Origin: Paenibacillus mellifer
Lineage (GTDB): Bacteria > Bacillota > Bacilli > Paenibacillales > Paenibacillaceae
Reading direction: 5' to 3'
NCBI RefSeq assembly: GCF_023195895.1
Contig: NZ_JALPRK010000010.1
Span: 119,946 to 183,945 of the forward strand
Length of the DNA: 64,000 nt
Shown: positions 55,511 to 63,939 of the stretch, piece after piece
How the letters are laid out: every line of letters starts with the position of its first letter
Position numbering within the stretch: the stretch's first letter is position 1
Notes under the pieces: generated by a model
Database searches by the model: none
What the model saw: only the letters and a program-made list of their open reading frames with translations
What the model was told of the DNA's origin: nothing
Translations under genes and position numbers: made by a program

Positions 55511-56179
55511 ATGAAGAAGTTGCAGCTTACGCAAAAAATCATGCAAGAGGGCGTTGTCGCCGTGTTGCGCGGTGAAACCCCGGAGGAAGTCGTGCAAATG
55601 GCCGAGCAGGCGATTGCCGGCGGTATTAAAGTCATCGAAGTCACGATGACGATTCCGTTTGCTTTACGGGCGATCGAGGAGTTAGCCCGCAAATACACCT
55701 GGGACGCGCAGGATGAATCCCGATATGCCATTATCGGCGTGGGGACGGTGCTTGATCCCGAAACAGCGCGGGCGGCGATTCTGAGCGGCGCTCAGTTCGT
55801 GGTCGGGCCATCTTTGAATCCGGATACGGTGAGATTGTGTAACCGTTACCGCATCCCGGTGATGCCGGGATGTATGACGATCAAGGAAATCCAGGAAGCG
55901 CTGGAGCTGGGGGCGGACATCGTGAAGCTGTTCCCGGGCAATCTGTACGATCCGTCGATGATCAAGGCCGTCAAAGGACCGCTGCCGCAGGCAAACCTCA
56001 TGCCTACCGGCGGGGTCTCGCTGGCGAATCTCGGGGAATGGATCCAAGCCGGGGCGGTGGCTGTCGGTATCGGCTCGGACTTGACGAATGAAGCGGTGAA
56101 GAAGAACGACCTGTCGCTGATCGCCCATAAGGCAGCGGCTTATAAGGCGGAGTATTTGAAGGCCAAAGGGTTATCCTAA
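55511..56179 (+). CDS. kdgA: KHG/KDPG aldolase
   Basis: The 222-residue class I aldolase cleaves 2-keto-3-deoxy-6-phosphogluconate to pyruvate and glyceraldehyde-3-phosphate. It has VIEVTMTIPFA with the catalytic Glu, VGPSLNPDTVRLCNRYRIPV, and the Schiff-base Lys in DIVKLFPGN. With kdgK, kduI and kduD it completes the lower pectin/uronate pathway. Confidence 0.94.
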   Translation: MKKLQLTQKIMQEGVVAVLRGETPEEVVQMAEQAIAGGIKVIEVTMTIPFALRAIEELARKYTWDAQDESRYAIIGVGTVLDPETARAAILSGAQFVVGPSLNPDTVRLCNRYRIPVMPGCMTIKEIQEALELGADIVKLFPGNLYDPSMIKAVKGPLPQANLMPTGGVSLANLGEWIQAGAVAVGIGSDLTNEAVKKNDLSLIAHKAAAYKAEYLKAKGLS

Positions 56180-56231
56180 ACGTAGATGATTCTCAAGAAA
56201 CAAAGAATAGATCGACTTAGGAGGGATTCAC

Positions 56232-57014
56232 GTGGATCTTGGATTGCAAGGGAAACGGGCAATTATCACTGGCGGCAGTAAAGGGATTGGTCTTGCCACA
56301 GCCCTCCTGCTAGCTGCGGAAGGGGCTCAAGTGGCCATCGTCGCGCGGGGAGAAGGGCCGCTGCGGGAAGCGGCCGCGACCATCCATACGAAGACGGGGG
56401 TTGAACCGCTTGTCCTCGTCGCCGACGTGGCTTCGGGTGAGGATGCGCGCCGGGCGGTGGAGCAGGCGGCGGAGCAATTTGGCGGGCTCGATATTGTCAT
56501 CAACAACGCTGGAACGTCGGCAGCAGGGCCTTTCGAGCAAGTCGAGGCGGAGACCTGGGGGGCGGATCTGGATCTGAAGGTGCTCGGGGCCGTGAATTTC
56601 TCCCGGGCTGCGGTTCCCTACCTGCGTGAAGCCGGGGGCGGCGCAATTCTCAACGTTACCGCAATTAGCGGCAAAACGCCAGGTGCGTCCTCGTTGCCAA
56701 CTTCGGTTAGCCGTGCGGCCGGCCTGGCCTTGACGAAAGCAATGAGCAAGGATCTGGCAGCCGACCGTATCCGCGTGAATGCGGTTTGCATTGGGCTGGT
56801 TCGCAGCGACCAGATCGAGCGAAAATGGCGCCAAGCCGCGCCCGACCTTACCTGGGAGCAGTTCGCGGCCGACCCGCGCCATGGCATCCCGCTGGGTCGG
56901 ATTGGCCAGGTGGAAGAGGCGGCGAAGGTGATCACCTTCCTGGTTTCCGAGGGCGCTTCGTATGTGACAGGCACGGCGGTCAACATCGACGGCGGAACGT
57001 CGTCGGTGTTGTAA
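56232..57014 (+). CDS. SDR-family oxidoreductase
   Basis: The 260-residue classical SDR has ITGGSKGIGLATALLLAAEG (cofactor loop) and NNAGTSAAG. At the active site it reads LPTSVSRAAGLALTKA: the usual YxxxK is replaced by a segment in which the Tyr is not obvious, so catalysis may be altered or the protein divergent. GTG 56232 has AGGAGGG upstream. It is the third gene of the operon with kdgA. Substrate unknown; a sugar acid is plausible from context. Confidence 0.85.
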   Translation: MDLGLQGKRAIITGGSKGIGLATALLLAAEGAQVAIVARGEGPLREAAATIHTKTGVEPLVLVADVASGEDARRAVEQAAEQFGGLDIVINNAGTSAAGPFEQVEAETWGADLDLKVLGAVNFSRAAVPYLREAGGGAILNVTAISGKTPGASSLPTSVSRAAGLALTKAMSKDLAADRIRVNAVCIGLVRSDQIERKWRQAAPDLTWEQFAADPRHGIPLGRIGQVEEAAKVITFLVSEGASYVTGTAVNIDGGTSSVL

Positions 57015-57043
57015 CACGGTAGGGTAGAGGGCGCTAGTTGAAG

Positions 57044-57080
57044 AAGCTGGTCGTTGAATTAGTGACGATCAGCTTTTTTT
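57044..57080 (+). terminator. Terminator after the SDR gene
   Basis: AAGCTGGTCGT (57044-57054) pairs with ACGATCAGCTT (57065-57075), followed by seven T. It overlaps the 3' end of the opposing small gene. Confidence 0.85.
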
Positions 57081-57307
57081 ACTGGGGATATGCTCCGGTT
57101 CATTTGGATCAAGCGAGCTATTGGAATTCGCTTCATCACCTCCGTCCCCAAAGCGCTGCCAACCGAACCCAACAGTACGCTGGCGGTGACCAGCTTGATC
57201 AAGTAGTAAATCCCGGTCCCCGCGAGAAGATCCAGAACAAAGATGTTTCGGATCGTTGACGCTTTGATCGTCACAAAAATAAACGGACGTTGCTTACTTT
57301 CGGACAT
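57059..57307 (-). CDS. Small membrane protein, 82 residues
   Basis: The protein is not recognised. It has a polar start MSESKQRPF, then one or two hydrophobic stretches (IFVLDLLAGTGIYYLIKLVTA; VLLGSVGSALGT) and a basic tail. GAGAGGAATGGGG lies before the ATG on the minus strand, a good ribosome site. Its last codons coincide with the terminator stem of the converging SDR gene. Confidence 0.6.
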   Translation of the reverse strand: MSESKQRPFIFVTIKASTIRNIFVLDLLAGTGIYYLIKLVTASVLLGSVGSALGTEVMKRIPIARLIQMNRSISPVKKADRH

Positions 57308-57380
57308 AGTACCCCATTCCTCTCCATCAATCGCTGTTCATCTATATGGCCCGCATAGTTTGGACTATACATATAAAGTA

Positions 57381-57409
57381 AACCCCCGAACTTGAAAAAG
57401 TCGGGGGTT
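57381..57409 (-). terminator. Terminator of the leftward ThuA/Gfo-Idh operon
   Basis: AACCCCCGA and TCGGGGGTT form a 9-bp GC-rich stem just after the oxidoreductase gene, followed on the minus strand by a T-containing tail. Confidence 0.8.
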
Positions 57410-57444
57410 CATTGTGTTTGCGTTTCGTTCAGTTTGTTATCCGG

Positions 57445-58548
57445 CTAGTCGAGCTGATACGGCTCCAGGCCCTCCGGCAACGGGGCGGGTGGGGTACAGG
57501 TGCTTTGCATCTCATAGAAGGTCCCCGCATCGGAGGCATCGTGGAAGCCCCACATGGCTTCCAGTACGTGGTAGGCCAGCGCACCGCTGGCGCGGTGCGG
57601 CCGGCCATGAAGCAAGGCGCTCGCCATGTCGGCCGGGCCGATACCGCGGCTGTTCTCGGCATATCCGGGGAGCAGCGGCACCTCGGTCCAGGCTTCCTCG
57701 CCGATCCGGCGGAGCTTAACCGGTCCGCCGAAGGAATTCGGATCGGGCACCAGCAACGTGCCTTCGGTCCCATGAATTTCGATCGGGGGCATCGTGCTGC
57801 CGCCAAAAATATCAAAGCTGGTGGTTAACGTAGCAATTGCCCCATGGGCAAATTGCAGCGTACCCGAGACATGAGTGGGCACCTCGACTTCGATCGATTG
57901 CCCATACTTCTTCTCGCTGGTGATCGTACGTTGTTCCAGTGCTTTGCCGGTCATGCCGGCGATACGTTGAATCGGTCCCAGCAGTTGAATCAGTGCCGTC
58001 AAATAGTAGGGCCCCATATCAAACATCGGTCCGCCGCCTTTGGCATAATAAAATTCCGGGTCTGGGTGCCAGAACTCATGCCCTCGGCTCATCATAAACG
58101 CCGCCGCCGATACGGGACGACCAATGGCCCCATCCTGAATCAGCTTCAGCGCCGTCTGGATTCCCGCGCCGAAGAACGTCTCCGGCGCGCTGCCGACCAT
58201 GAGCCCATGACGGCGGGCTGCTTCAAGGACGGCCAACCCTTCCTCGCGGGTTACGGCCAGCGGCTTCTCCACGTACACATGTTTGCCGGATTCCAATGCT
58301 CTAAGGCAAACTTCGGCGTGCGCCGCCGGTATGGTCAGGTTGATCACGATCTGAATGTCGGGATCCTGAAGCAACTCGTCAACCGAGCAAGCTCGGGGGA
58401 CGTGATATTGTTTGGCCTGCTCCCGCGCCCGGCTCAAATCGAGATCGGCGCAGGCCACAAGATCAAGTGCTTCGAATTTTGCGCAATTTTCCATGTAGAT
58501 ACCGCTAATTTTGCCGCAGCCGATAATCCCTACCTTGATTTTGTCCAT
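57445..58548 (-). CDS. Gfo/Idh/MocA-family oxidoreductase
   Basis: The 367-residue NAD(P)-dependent sugar dehydrogenase has an N-terminal Rossmann fold (VGIIGCGKISGIY), the family EKPLAV motif with catalytic Lys (HVYVEKPLAVTREEG), and a C-terminal alpha/beta domain with DMGPYYLTALIQLLG. Its start overlaps the ThuA stop codon (TAATG), so the two are co-translated. ThuB of rhizobia belongs to the same superfamily and pairs with ThuA in 3-keto-disaccharide metabolism, a possible parallel. Confidence 0.9.
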   Translation of the reverse strand: MDKIKVGIIGCGKISGIYMENCAKFEALDLVACADLDLSRAREQAKQYHVPRACSVDELLQDPDIQIVINLTIPAAHAEVCLRALESGKHVYVEKPLAVTREEGLAVLEAARRHGLMVGSAPETFFGAGIQTALKLIQDGAIGRPVSAAAFMMSRGHEFWHPDPEFYYAKGGGPMFDMGPYYLTALIQLLGPIQRIAGMTGKALEQRTITSEKKYGQSIEVEVPTHVSGTLQFAHGAIATLTTSFDIFGGSTMPPIEIHGTEGTLLVPDPNSFGGPVKLRRIGEEAWTEVPLLPGYAENSRGIGPADMASALLHGRPHRASGALAYHVLEAMWGFHDASDAGTFYEMQSTCTPPAPLPEGLEPYQLD

Positions 58549-59279
58549 TATTGGCTGTCCCCCATGCCCGTATAGTTGTGATGGAGCTGTCCATTGCCGC
58601 CTTGCGATTCCAGGGCAAGCCGCTTGCCTTCCGCTGCCCAGAGCATCCCGCGAGTCATCATTTCCTTCACCGGGGGCAGGTCTACGATATCCGCGTGATG
58701 ACCTAGCGAATTATAAAAGACTCGTCCGATGCCCCAGCGTTTCGTCCACACGACGGGCATATCAACCGGCTTATTGAGACGGTGAGGGCCATCAACGACC
58801 GGGAAGCTGGTGGTGGCCAGCACTTCAACCGCGGGATCGACATGGAGGTAATATTGCTCCGTCTGGACGCGGAAGTCTTCGATTCCTTCCACCAACGGAC
58901 TGGAATTGGCGATGATTTCGACCTTGTAGTCGACCCCATCATTACCAGGGTGGGCGACCCATTGTCCGCCGGTCATAAATTGCCAATCGACGTTGTTCCG
59001 GAACGAGTCGCACATTCCGCCATGGCAACCGGCCAGGCCGGTTCCCGCTTGTACCGCCGCCGACACGTTATTCACCAGCCCTTGGTCGATGGTTCCCATT
59101 GTCCACACCGGTACGATCAGATCAAGACCAAGCAGCTTTTCCGCATCGGCAAAAGCTTCCAGGGTATCGGAGACCTCCACCTCAAATGCATGTTCCCGCA
59201 GTACACCGGCGAAAATTCCAGCTACCTGATCCGGCTCATGTCCATCCCAGCCGCCCCAGACGATTAATGCTTTTTTCAT
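58548..59279 (-). CDS. ThuA-domain protein
   Basis: The 243-residue protein has a class I glutamine amidotransferase-like ThuA fold: ALIVWGGWDGHEPDQVAGIF at the start, GLAGCHGGMCDSFRNNVDW, and GRVFYNSLGHHADIVDLP near the end. ThuA proteins act with Gfo/Idh/MocA oxidoreductases on trehalose-like glycosides through 3-keto intermediates. Here the oxidoreductase gene follows with a 1-nt overlap. Confidence 0.9.
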   Translation of the reverse strand: MKKALIVWGGWDGHEPDQVAGIFAGVLREHAFEVEVSDTLEAFADAEKLLGLDLIVPVWTMGTIDQGLVNNVSAAVQAGTGLAGCHGGMCDSFRNNVDWQFMTGGQWVAHPGNDGVDYKVEIIANSSPLVEGIEDFRVQTEQYYLHVDPAVEVLATTSFPVVDGPHRLNKPVDMPVVWTKRWGIGRVFYNSLGHHADIVDLPPVKEMMTRGMLWAAEGKRLALESQGGNGQLHHNYTGMGDSQ

Positions 59280-59346
59280 CTTGATTTTCCTTCTCTCCTA
59301 TAGGGTATGTTTCCTCGAGAAACATTTCAGTTGCTCATGAGTTAGC

Positions 59347-59530
59347 TAACGGATACCAGAGACGTTATTTACCTGCGTACGTGCTGGTGTGATTTCTAAC
59401 GGACCGAGGAGACCTTATTTCAGTTAAAAGCGGCCAATTGTTCGTCATATGAGCCCAATAAGGTCTGTGGAGTCCGTTACAGCGGGAAATAGCCGGGAAC
59501 TGGACAAATAAGGTCGCCACGGTCCGTTAG
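59347..59530. repeat. 184-bp symmetric repeat: two direct plus two inverted TAACGGA units, 50-bp period
   Basis: TAACGGA begins at 59347 and 59397; its complement TCCGTTA begins at 59474 and 59524. Each pair is 50 bp apart and the four positions are symmetric about 59438.5. The units continue into GAGACCTTATTT or its complement AAATAAGGTC. The element fills most of the 273-bp gap between the ThuA gene and the next oxidoreductase gene, and has no ORF. Confidence 0.75.
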
Positions 59531-59552
59531 CGCACAGCTGGGTCCGACCAAC

Positions 59553-60713
59553 TCACATCTCCGAGATGTTGACCCAACGCCGTTCCGCGACCGAGCGCTC
59601 CACCGCCTCCAGCACCGCCTGGCATTGTACGCCTTCGCGGAAGCTTGGTACCGGCTGGCGGCCGTCGCGGATCGCCGAGGTCAGCTCGAGCATCTCGTGC
59701 GTAAACGTGTGCTCGAATCCAATCGTGTGCCCCGGCGGCCACCACGCTTCGGCATAGGCATGCGCCGGATCGGTGGCAAGCACGCGGCGGAAGCCCTGGA
59801 CATCGGCGTCGTCCGAGGTGAAGTACACCTCAAGCTCATTCATTCGCTCGAAGTCGAATTTCACGCTGCCCAAACTACCGTTGATTTCAAAAGCATTCGT
59901 CGAGCGGTGGCCTGCGGCAAACCGCGTTGCCTCAAAGCTGCCCAGCGCCCCGTTCGCGAACCGGGCCAGGAACAGTGTAGCGTCGTCGACCGTGACCGGC
60001 CCCTTCGGTGCATTTGCGCTGCTCTTAGCGCTGAGGCCCGTCATATTTTCGGCCAGTGGCCGCTCCTTGATAAACGTCTCGCTCATGCCGATCACTTCCT
60101 GGATGTCACCGACTAAATAGTGGGCCAGGTCGATCAGATGCGCGCCTAAATCGCCGTGCGAGCCCGAACCCGCAACGTCCTTTTGTAGTCGCCAAACGAG
60201 AGGAAAGGACGGATCGAGGATCCAGTCCTGAAGAAACCAGGCCCGGAAATGATAGATCTGGCCCAACCGGCCGCTTTGCACCAGTTCCTTGACCAGCTTG
60301 ACTGCCGGGGAGAAGCGGTAGTTGAATCCAACCATATGGGCGACGCCGGCCGCTTCGGCAGCGGCAAGCATCTCGCGAGAATCCTCTAATGTAAGCGCTA
60401 ACGGTTTTTCGCAAAAAATATGCTTGCCCGCCCGGGCCGCCGCCAGCGCGATTTCCTTGTGAGCGTCGCTTGGAGCATTGATGTCGATCAGGTCGATATC
60501 GTCCCTGACGACGAGTTCCCGCCAATCCGTGGCGATTTCGCGCCAACCCAGGCGATCGGCCGCCTCTTGCACCGCTCCCTCGTTGCGGCCGCACAATACG
60601 GCCATCTCCGGTTTTAAGGCACCGGGGAAAAACATCGGCAACGCCCGATAGGCGTTGCTGTGGGCCTTGCCCATAAACTTGTAACCGATCATTCCGACAC
60701 GCAGCGGGTTCAT
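59553..60713 (-). CDS. Gfo/Idh/MocA-family oxidoreductase
   Basis: The 386-residue sugar dehydrogenase has a Rossmann start (VGMIGYKFMGKAHSNAYRAL), EKPLALTLEDS with the catalytic Lys, and GDLGAHLIDLAHYLVGDI in the second domain. It differs clearly from the paralogue at 57445. The GHTIGFEHTFTHEM segment near the end is typical of a subgroup annotated as inositol- or sugar-related. Substrate unknown. It lies between a repeat element and an AraC regulator on the same strand. Confidence 0.9.
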   Translation of the reverse strand: MNPLRVGMIGYKFMGKAHSNAYRALPMFFPGALKPEMAVLCGRNEGAVQEAADRLGWREIATDWRELVVRDDIDLIDINAPSDAHKEIALAAARAGKHIFCEKPLALTLEDSREMLAAAEAAGVAHMVGFNYRFSPAVKLVKELVQSGRLGQIYHFRAWFLQDWILDPSFPLVWRLQKDVAGSGSHGDLGAHLIDLAHYLVGDIQEVIGMSETFIKERPLAENMTGLSAKSSANAPKGPVTVDDATLFLARFANGALGSFEATRFAAGHRSTNAFEINGSLGSVKFDFERMNELEVYFTSDDADVQGFRRVLATDPAHAYAEAWWPPGHTIGFEHTFTHEMLELTSAIRDGRQPVPSFREGVQCQAVLEAVERSVAERRWVNISEM

Positions 60714-60849
60714 CGAATTCCTCCGTTTCGCGGTATGGTAATTGCTCTTATTTCAAGAATCATTATAAATAGATTCCTTGGATTTCTCTCGCCAGTTTAT
60801 GTGGAATCCTGGACAAAATATGCGTTTTTCAGCTTTTTGCGAGAATTCT

Positions 60850-61686
60850 TTAGCTTTCCGGATGGCGCAGGTTGGATGGGATGTTGCCCCGCAGTTCCTT
60901 AAAGACGCGATTAAAGGTACGAATACTGCTGAAGCCGCAATCCAGCGCGATTTCCAGGATACTGAGATCGCTCGTGAGCAGCTGATGCTCGGTGCTCAAC
61001 ACGCGAACCGTGTTGAGGTAGGTTTTGAAATTCATGCCGATCGCGGCTTTGAAAGACCGGCTGAAATGAGAGGGTTCCATTGAGAAACGCTCCGCCATGA
61101 CCGCAACGTTTAACTCCTCGCGATAATGGTCCTCGATATAGGACAAAATTTGCTGCATTCGCGCTCGGCGAGACTCGTACTTTTCCTTGGTAGAACGGTC
61201 CATCGGATCGGTGTCTACGTATCTTTGCAAATTGCCGTACAGCCTCGCAATCCCGGCTTTCATCAGGAACGGGTAGCCGGGTTGTTTTTCTTTTTTTTCC
61301 CGGATTAGCTCGTCCAGCATCATTTTAACCCGATCCAGCCCGGGAGTATTCGCCGGAATATAAGGAGAAGTAAACCGAAAGTCGAGCGGCCAGCTCTTCG
61401 ACATTGTGATCCATTCCGGTTTACAGATGAGAATGATGATTTCAGACTCTAATCCCCGACTGTCGAAATAGTGGATGTCGTTGCTGCCGCAAATCACCAT
61501 GTCGCCTTGCTGGAGTAGGCGGTTTTCTTCGTTCACGCCGATCCGGATTGCTCCGGATGTGACATAAATAAACTCGATCTCGGCATGAAAGTGGGGATAA
61601 AATGTGATGTTGGTGCTTTGATAGATATCCATCGGAAGCTCCGGATCCAATTTCCAGTTTTGATAGAACGATTTCACGTAGCTCAC
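60850..61686 (-). CDS. AraC-family transcriptional regulator with cupin sensor
   Basis: The 278-residue protein has a cupin-type N-terminal domain (YPHFHAEIEFIYVTSGAIRI; CGSNDIHYFDSRG) and a C-terminal AraC domain (VAVMAERFSMEPSHFSRSFK; LEIALDCGFSSIRTFNRVFKEL). It is encoded directly upstream of the oxidoreductase gene on the same strand and probably regulates the ThuA/Gfo-Idh group. Confidence 0.92.
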   Translation of the reverse strand: MSYVKSFYQNWKLDPELPMDIYQSTNITFYPHFHAEIEFIYVTSGAIRIGVNEENRLLQQGDMVICGSNDIHYFDSRGLESEIIILICKPEWITMSKSWPLDFRFTSPYIPANTPGLDRVKMMLDELIREKKEKQPGYPFLMKAGIARLYGNLQRYVDTDPMDRSTKEKYESRRARMQQILSYIEDHYREELNVAVMAERFSMEPSHFSRSFKAAIGMNFKTYLNTVRVLSTEHQLLTSDLSILEIALDCGFSSIRTFNRVFKELRGNIPSNLRHPES

Positions 61687-61826
61687 TCCGCGTCGTTAAG
61701 ATAGCTTTCCTCCTAAATGTACTGCATTTTGGCGGGAGATTCCTCTTTTTATTTCGAGAATAGAAGGCAGAGCTTGGACATAGGATGAAAGTACAAAAGA
61801 GAAAAAATGGTAATTGTGGAGGATAT

Positions 61827-62870
61827 ATGAACGATCGATGGGTGAAAATATTTCAAATTGCCGTGACCTATATCGGTACCGTCGTGGGTGCGGGGTTTGC
61901 ATCGGGGCAATCGATTATGCAGTTCTTCACCCTGTACGGCACAGTTGGAACGGCGGGCATAGTGGTCACGACCCTGCTGTTTATGTGGCTGGGGACGAAA
62001 ATGATGATTTACGCCCATCGGATTCAGGCCTACTCGTACCAGGAGTTTAATGATCATTTGTTTGGCCGTCTGTTCGGTAAGGTAGCCAATTTCTTGACTT
62101 TGCTGATCTTGCTTGGGGTTACCGCCGTGATGTTGTCCGGCACTGGCTCCATCTTCGCCGAGCAGCTCCAGCTTCCCTATCAACTGGGGATCGTGGTCAG
62201 CATCGCATTAAGTTACCTGGTCATGACAAAGGAAATGAACGGCATCGTGATCGTCAATGCGCTTGTCGTTCCCATGATACTTCTGTTTACGAGCGTAATT
62301 GCTTTTCGGGCAATTCAGCCGGAGGGACTGCTGGGGATTAACGACTGGCAACTGCGGCAGTTGGGGGACTTCCGCTGGGCGCTAAGCCCGTTTACTTACG
62401 CTGCTTTGAATTTTGCCTTCATCCAGGCGGTGATGGTTCCGTTAGGCAGTGAGGTTCGGGATGAGAGTACCTTAAAATGGGGAGGAATTTGGGGTGGCAT
62501 CGGCTTGGGGGCGATGCTGTTGATCTACCATTTTGCCCTGAATTCACGGATGCCCGAGATGCTGGGGTACGACATTCCGATGGCGGAAATTGTTCGCGAT
62601 TTAGGGCCGTTCCTGCACGTGCTGTTTCTGCTAGTGATTTATGGCGAGATCTTTACGACGCTCGTTGGCAACGTGTTTGGGGTTACAAGACAGCTGCAAA
62701 GCCTTTACAAAGTGCCCAAAAACGCAACCCTGCTCACCATATTGCTTGCTTGCTTTCTGATCAGTCAGGCGGGTTTTTCCTCCCTTTTAACTTATCTGTA
62801 TCCGTTGTTTGGTTATATTGGTATTCTGCTGCTTATCCTGCTGGCATTCCGGCGGTTACCGAAGCGTTAA
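61827..62870 (+). CDS. YkvI-like multi-pass membrane protein
   Basis: The 347-residue protein has about ten membrane segments and begins with VTYIGTVVGAGFASGQSIMQFF, the signature of the YkvI family, distantly related to APC-fold transporters. Substrate unknown. ATG 61827 is preceded closely by GTGGAGGA; an in-frame ATG at 61785 is possible but has no ribosome site. Confidence 0.85.
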   Translation: MNDRWVKIFQIAVTYIGTVVGAGFASGQSIMQFFTLYGTVGTAGIVVTTLLFMWLGTKMMIYAHRIQAYSYQEFNDHLFGRLFGKVANFLTLLILLGVTAVMLSGTGSIFAEQLQLPYQLGIVVSIALSYLVMTKEMNGIVIVNALVVPMILLFTSVIAFRAIQPEGLLGINDWQLRQLGDFRWALSPFTYAALNFAFIQAVMVPLGSEVRDESTLKWGGIWGGIGLGAMLLIYHFALNSRMPEMLGYDIPMAEIVRDLGPFLHVLFLLVIYGEIFTTLVGNVFGVTRQLQSLYKVPKNATLLTILLACFLISQAGFSSLLTYLYPLFGYIGILLLILLAFRRLPKR

Positions 62871-63092
62871 CTTCATGCTTGCCGCCTCGCTGTTCCAGTT
62901 CAGTTCCTCCATCATTCCCCTTATTGCTGAAAATATCACGGAGCTGCCTCGTAAGCTGGTTTATACTGGGGATAGAAATCATTTCCCGAGCAATAACCCT
63001 TATTTATGGCCAATCGCAACCTGTGGTTGACAGATTGCCAGCTTCGCTTGATAGTTCGGGAACGCTGGAGCGGCTATGATGGAGGCGAGGTG

Positions 63093-63881
63093 ATGAACAT
63101 GGATTTTGCAGAGAAGCTGCAGAACTATCGGAAGCAAAAGGGGATGTCCCAGGAGAATCTGGCGGAAGCGATCGGAGTATCGCGGCAAGCCGTTTCAAAG
63201 TGGGAATCGGGTCAATCGTACCCGGAAACGGATAAATTGATTGCCTTATGCGAGTTGTTTCATGTGAGCATGGATCATTTGGTTCGGGGTGTACTATTGG
63301 AACAACAGGAGCTGCCTCTGGGGTCAAATGATCGAACTACTCCTCGCGATCGAACTCATTATGAATATAAAAGTAAAACGACCTGGTTTGGCGTTCCGCT
63401 CATTCATATCAATGTAGGACGCGGCATCTACGTTGCGAAGGGGATCATTGCGATCGGCAATATTGCCATCGGCGCCGTTTCGTTGGGCCTTATCGCACTT
63501 GGCGGTTTATCTCTTGGCGTGCTGGCAGCGGGGTTGATCAGCCTCGGTGCACTGTCCTTGGCCTTGCTCCTGGCGATGGGCGCTTTGGCAGCCGGCTTCG
63601 TCGCTGCCGGCGGAGCCGCGATAGGCGTGCTGGCGTTCGGCGGCTTATCCATCGGCGTGTACGCCTTTGGCGGTCTGGCCATCGCGTCTCGGATTGCCAT
63701 CGGGGGGTACGCCAGCGGGCATATTGCGATCGGAGATGCCGTCAGGGGAGCGTATGCGCTGGCTATCCAAAACGATGACATCGCCAGTATTCACGCCGAG
63801 CAGGTGAAGGCTCTAATCACCCAGGAATACCCCAAGACGTGGAAGCCGCTGTCGGATTGGATCGTGGCCTTGTTTCGCTGA
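63093..63881 (+). CDS. XRE-family HTH protein with hydrophobic pentad-repeat tail
   Basis: Residues 3-70 are a Cro/C1 helix-turn-helix (YRKQKGMSQENLAEAIGVSR, AVSKWESGQ). After a polar linker, about 100 residues follow a five-residue beat of the form [IVL][AS][ILF]Gx (IAIGN IAIGA VSLGL IALGG LSLGV ... VLAFG GLSIG VYAFG GLAIA). Such a tail could form a beta-helix like pentapeptide-repeat proteins, or insert in the membrane. A short non-repeat C-terminus follows. ATG 63093 with GGAGGCGAGG is likely; ATG 63099 is also possible. Confidence 0.85.
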   Translation: MNMDFAEKLQNYRKQKGMSQENLAEAIGVSRQAVSKWESGQSYPETDKLIALCELFHVSMDHLVRGVLLEQQELPLGSNDRTTPRDRTHYEYKSKTTWFGVPLIHINVGRGIYVAKGIIAIGNIAIGAVSLGLIALGGLSLGVLAAGLISLGALSLALLLAMGALAAGFVAAGGAAIGVLAFGGLSIGVYAFGGLAIASRIAIGGYASGHIAIGDAVRGAYALAIQNDDIASIHAEQVKALITQEYPKTWKPLSDWIVALFR

Positions 63882-63939
63882 TTTTTTAGATTAGGCGCTG
63901 CATAGGAAGGGGTTCGTCTCTAAAGTAAGTAGATCAGAT

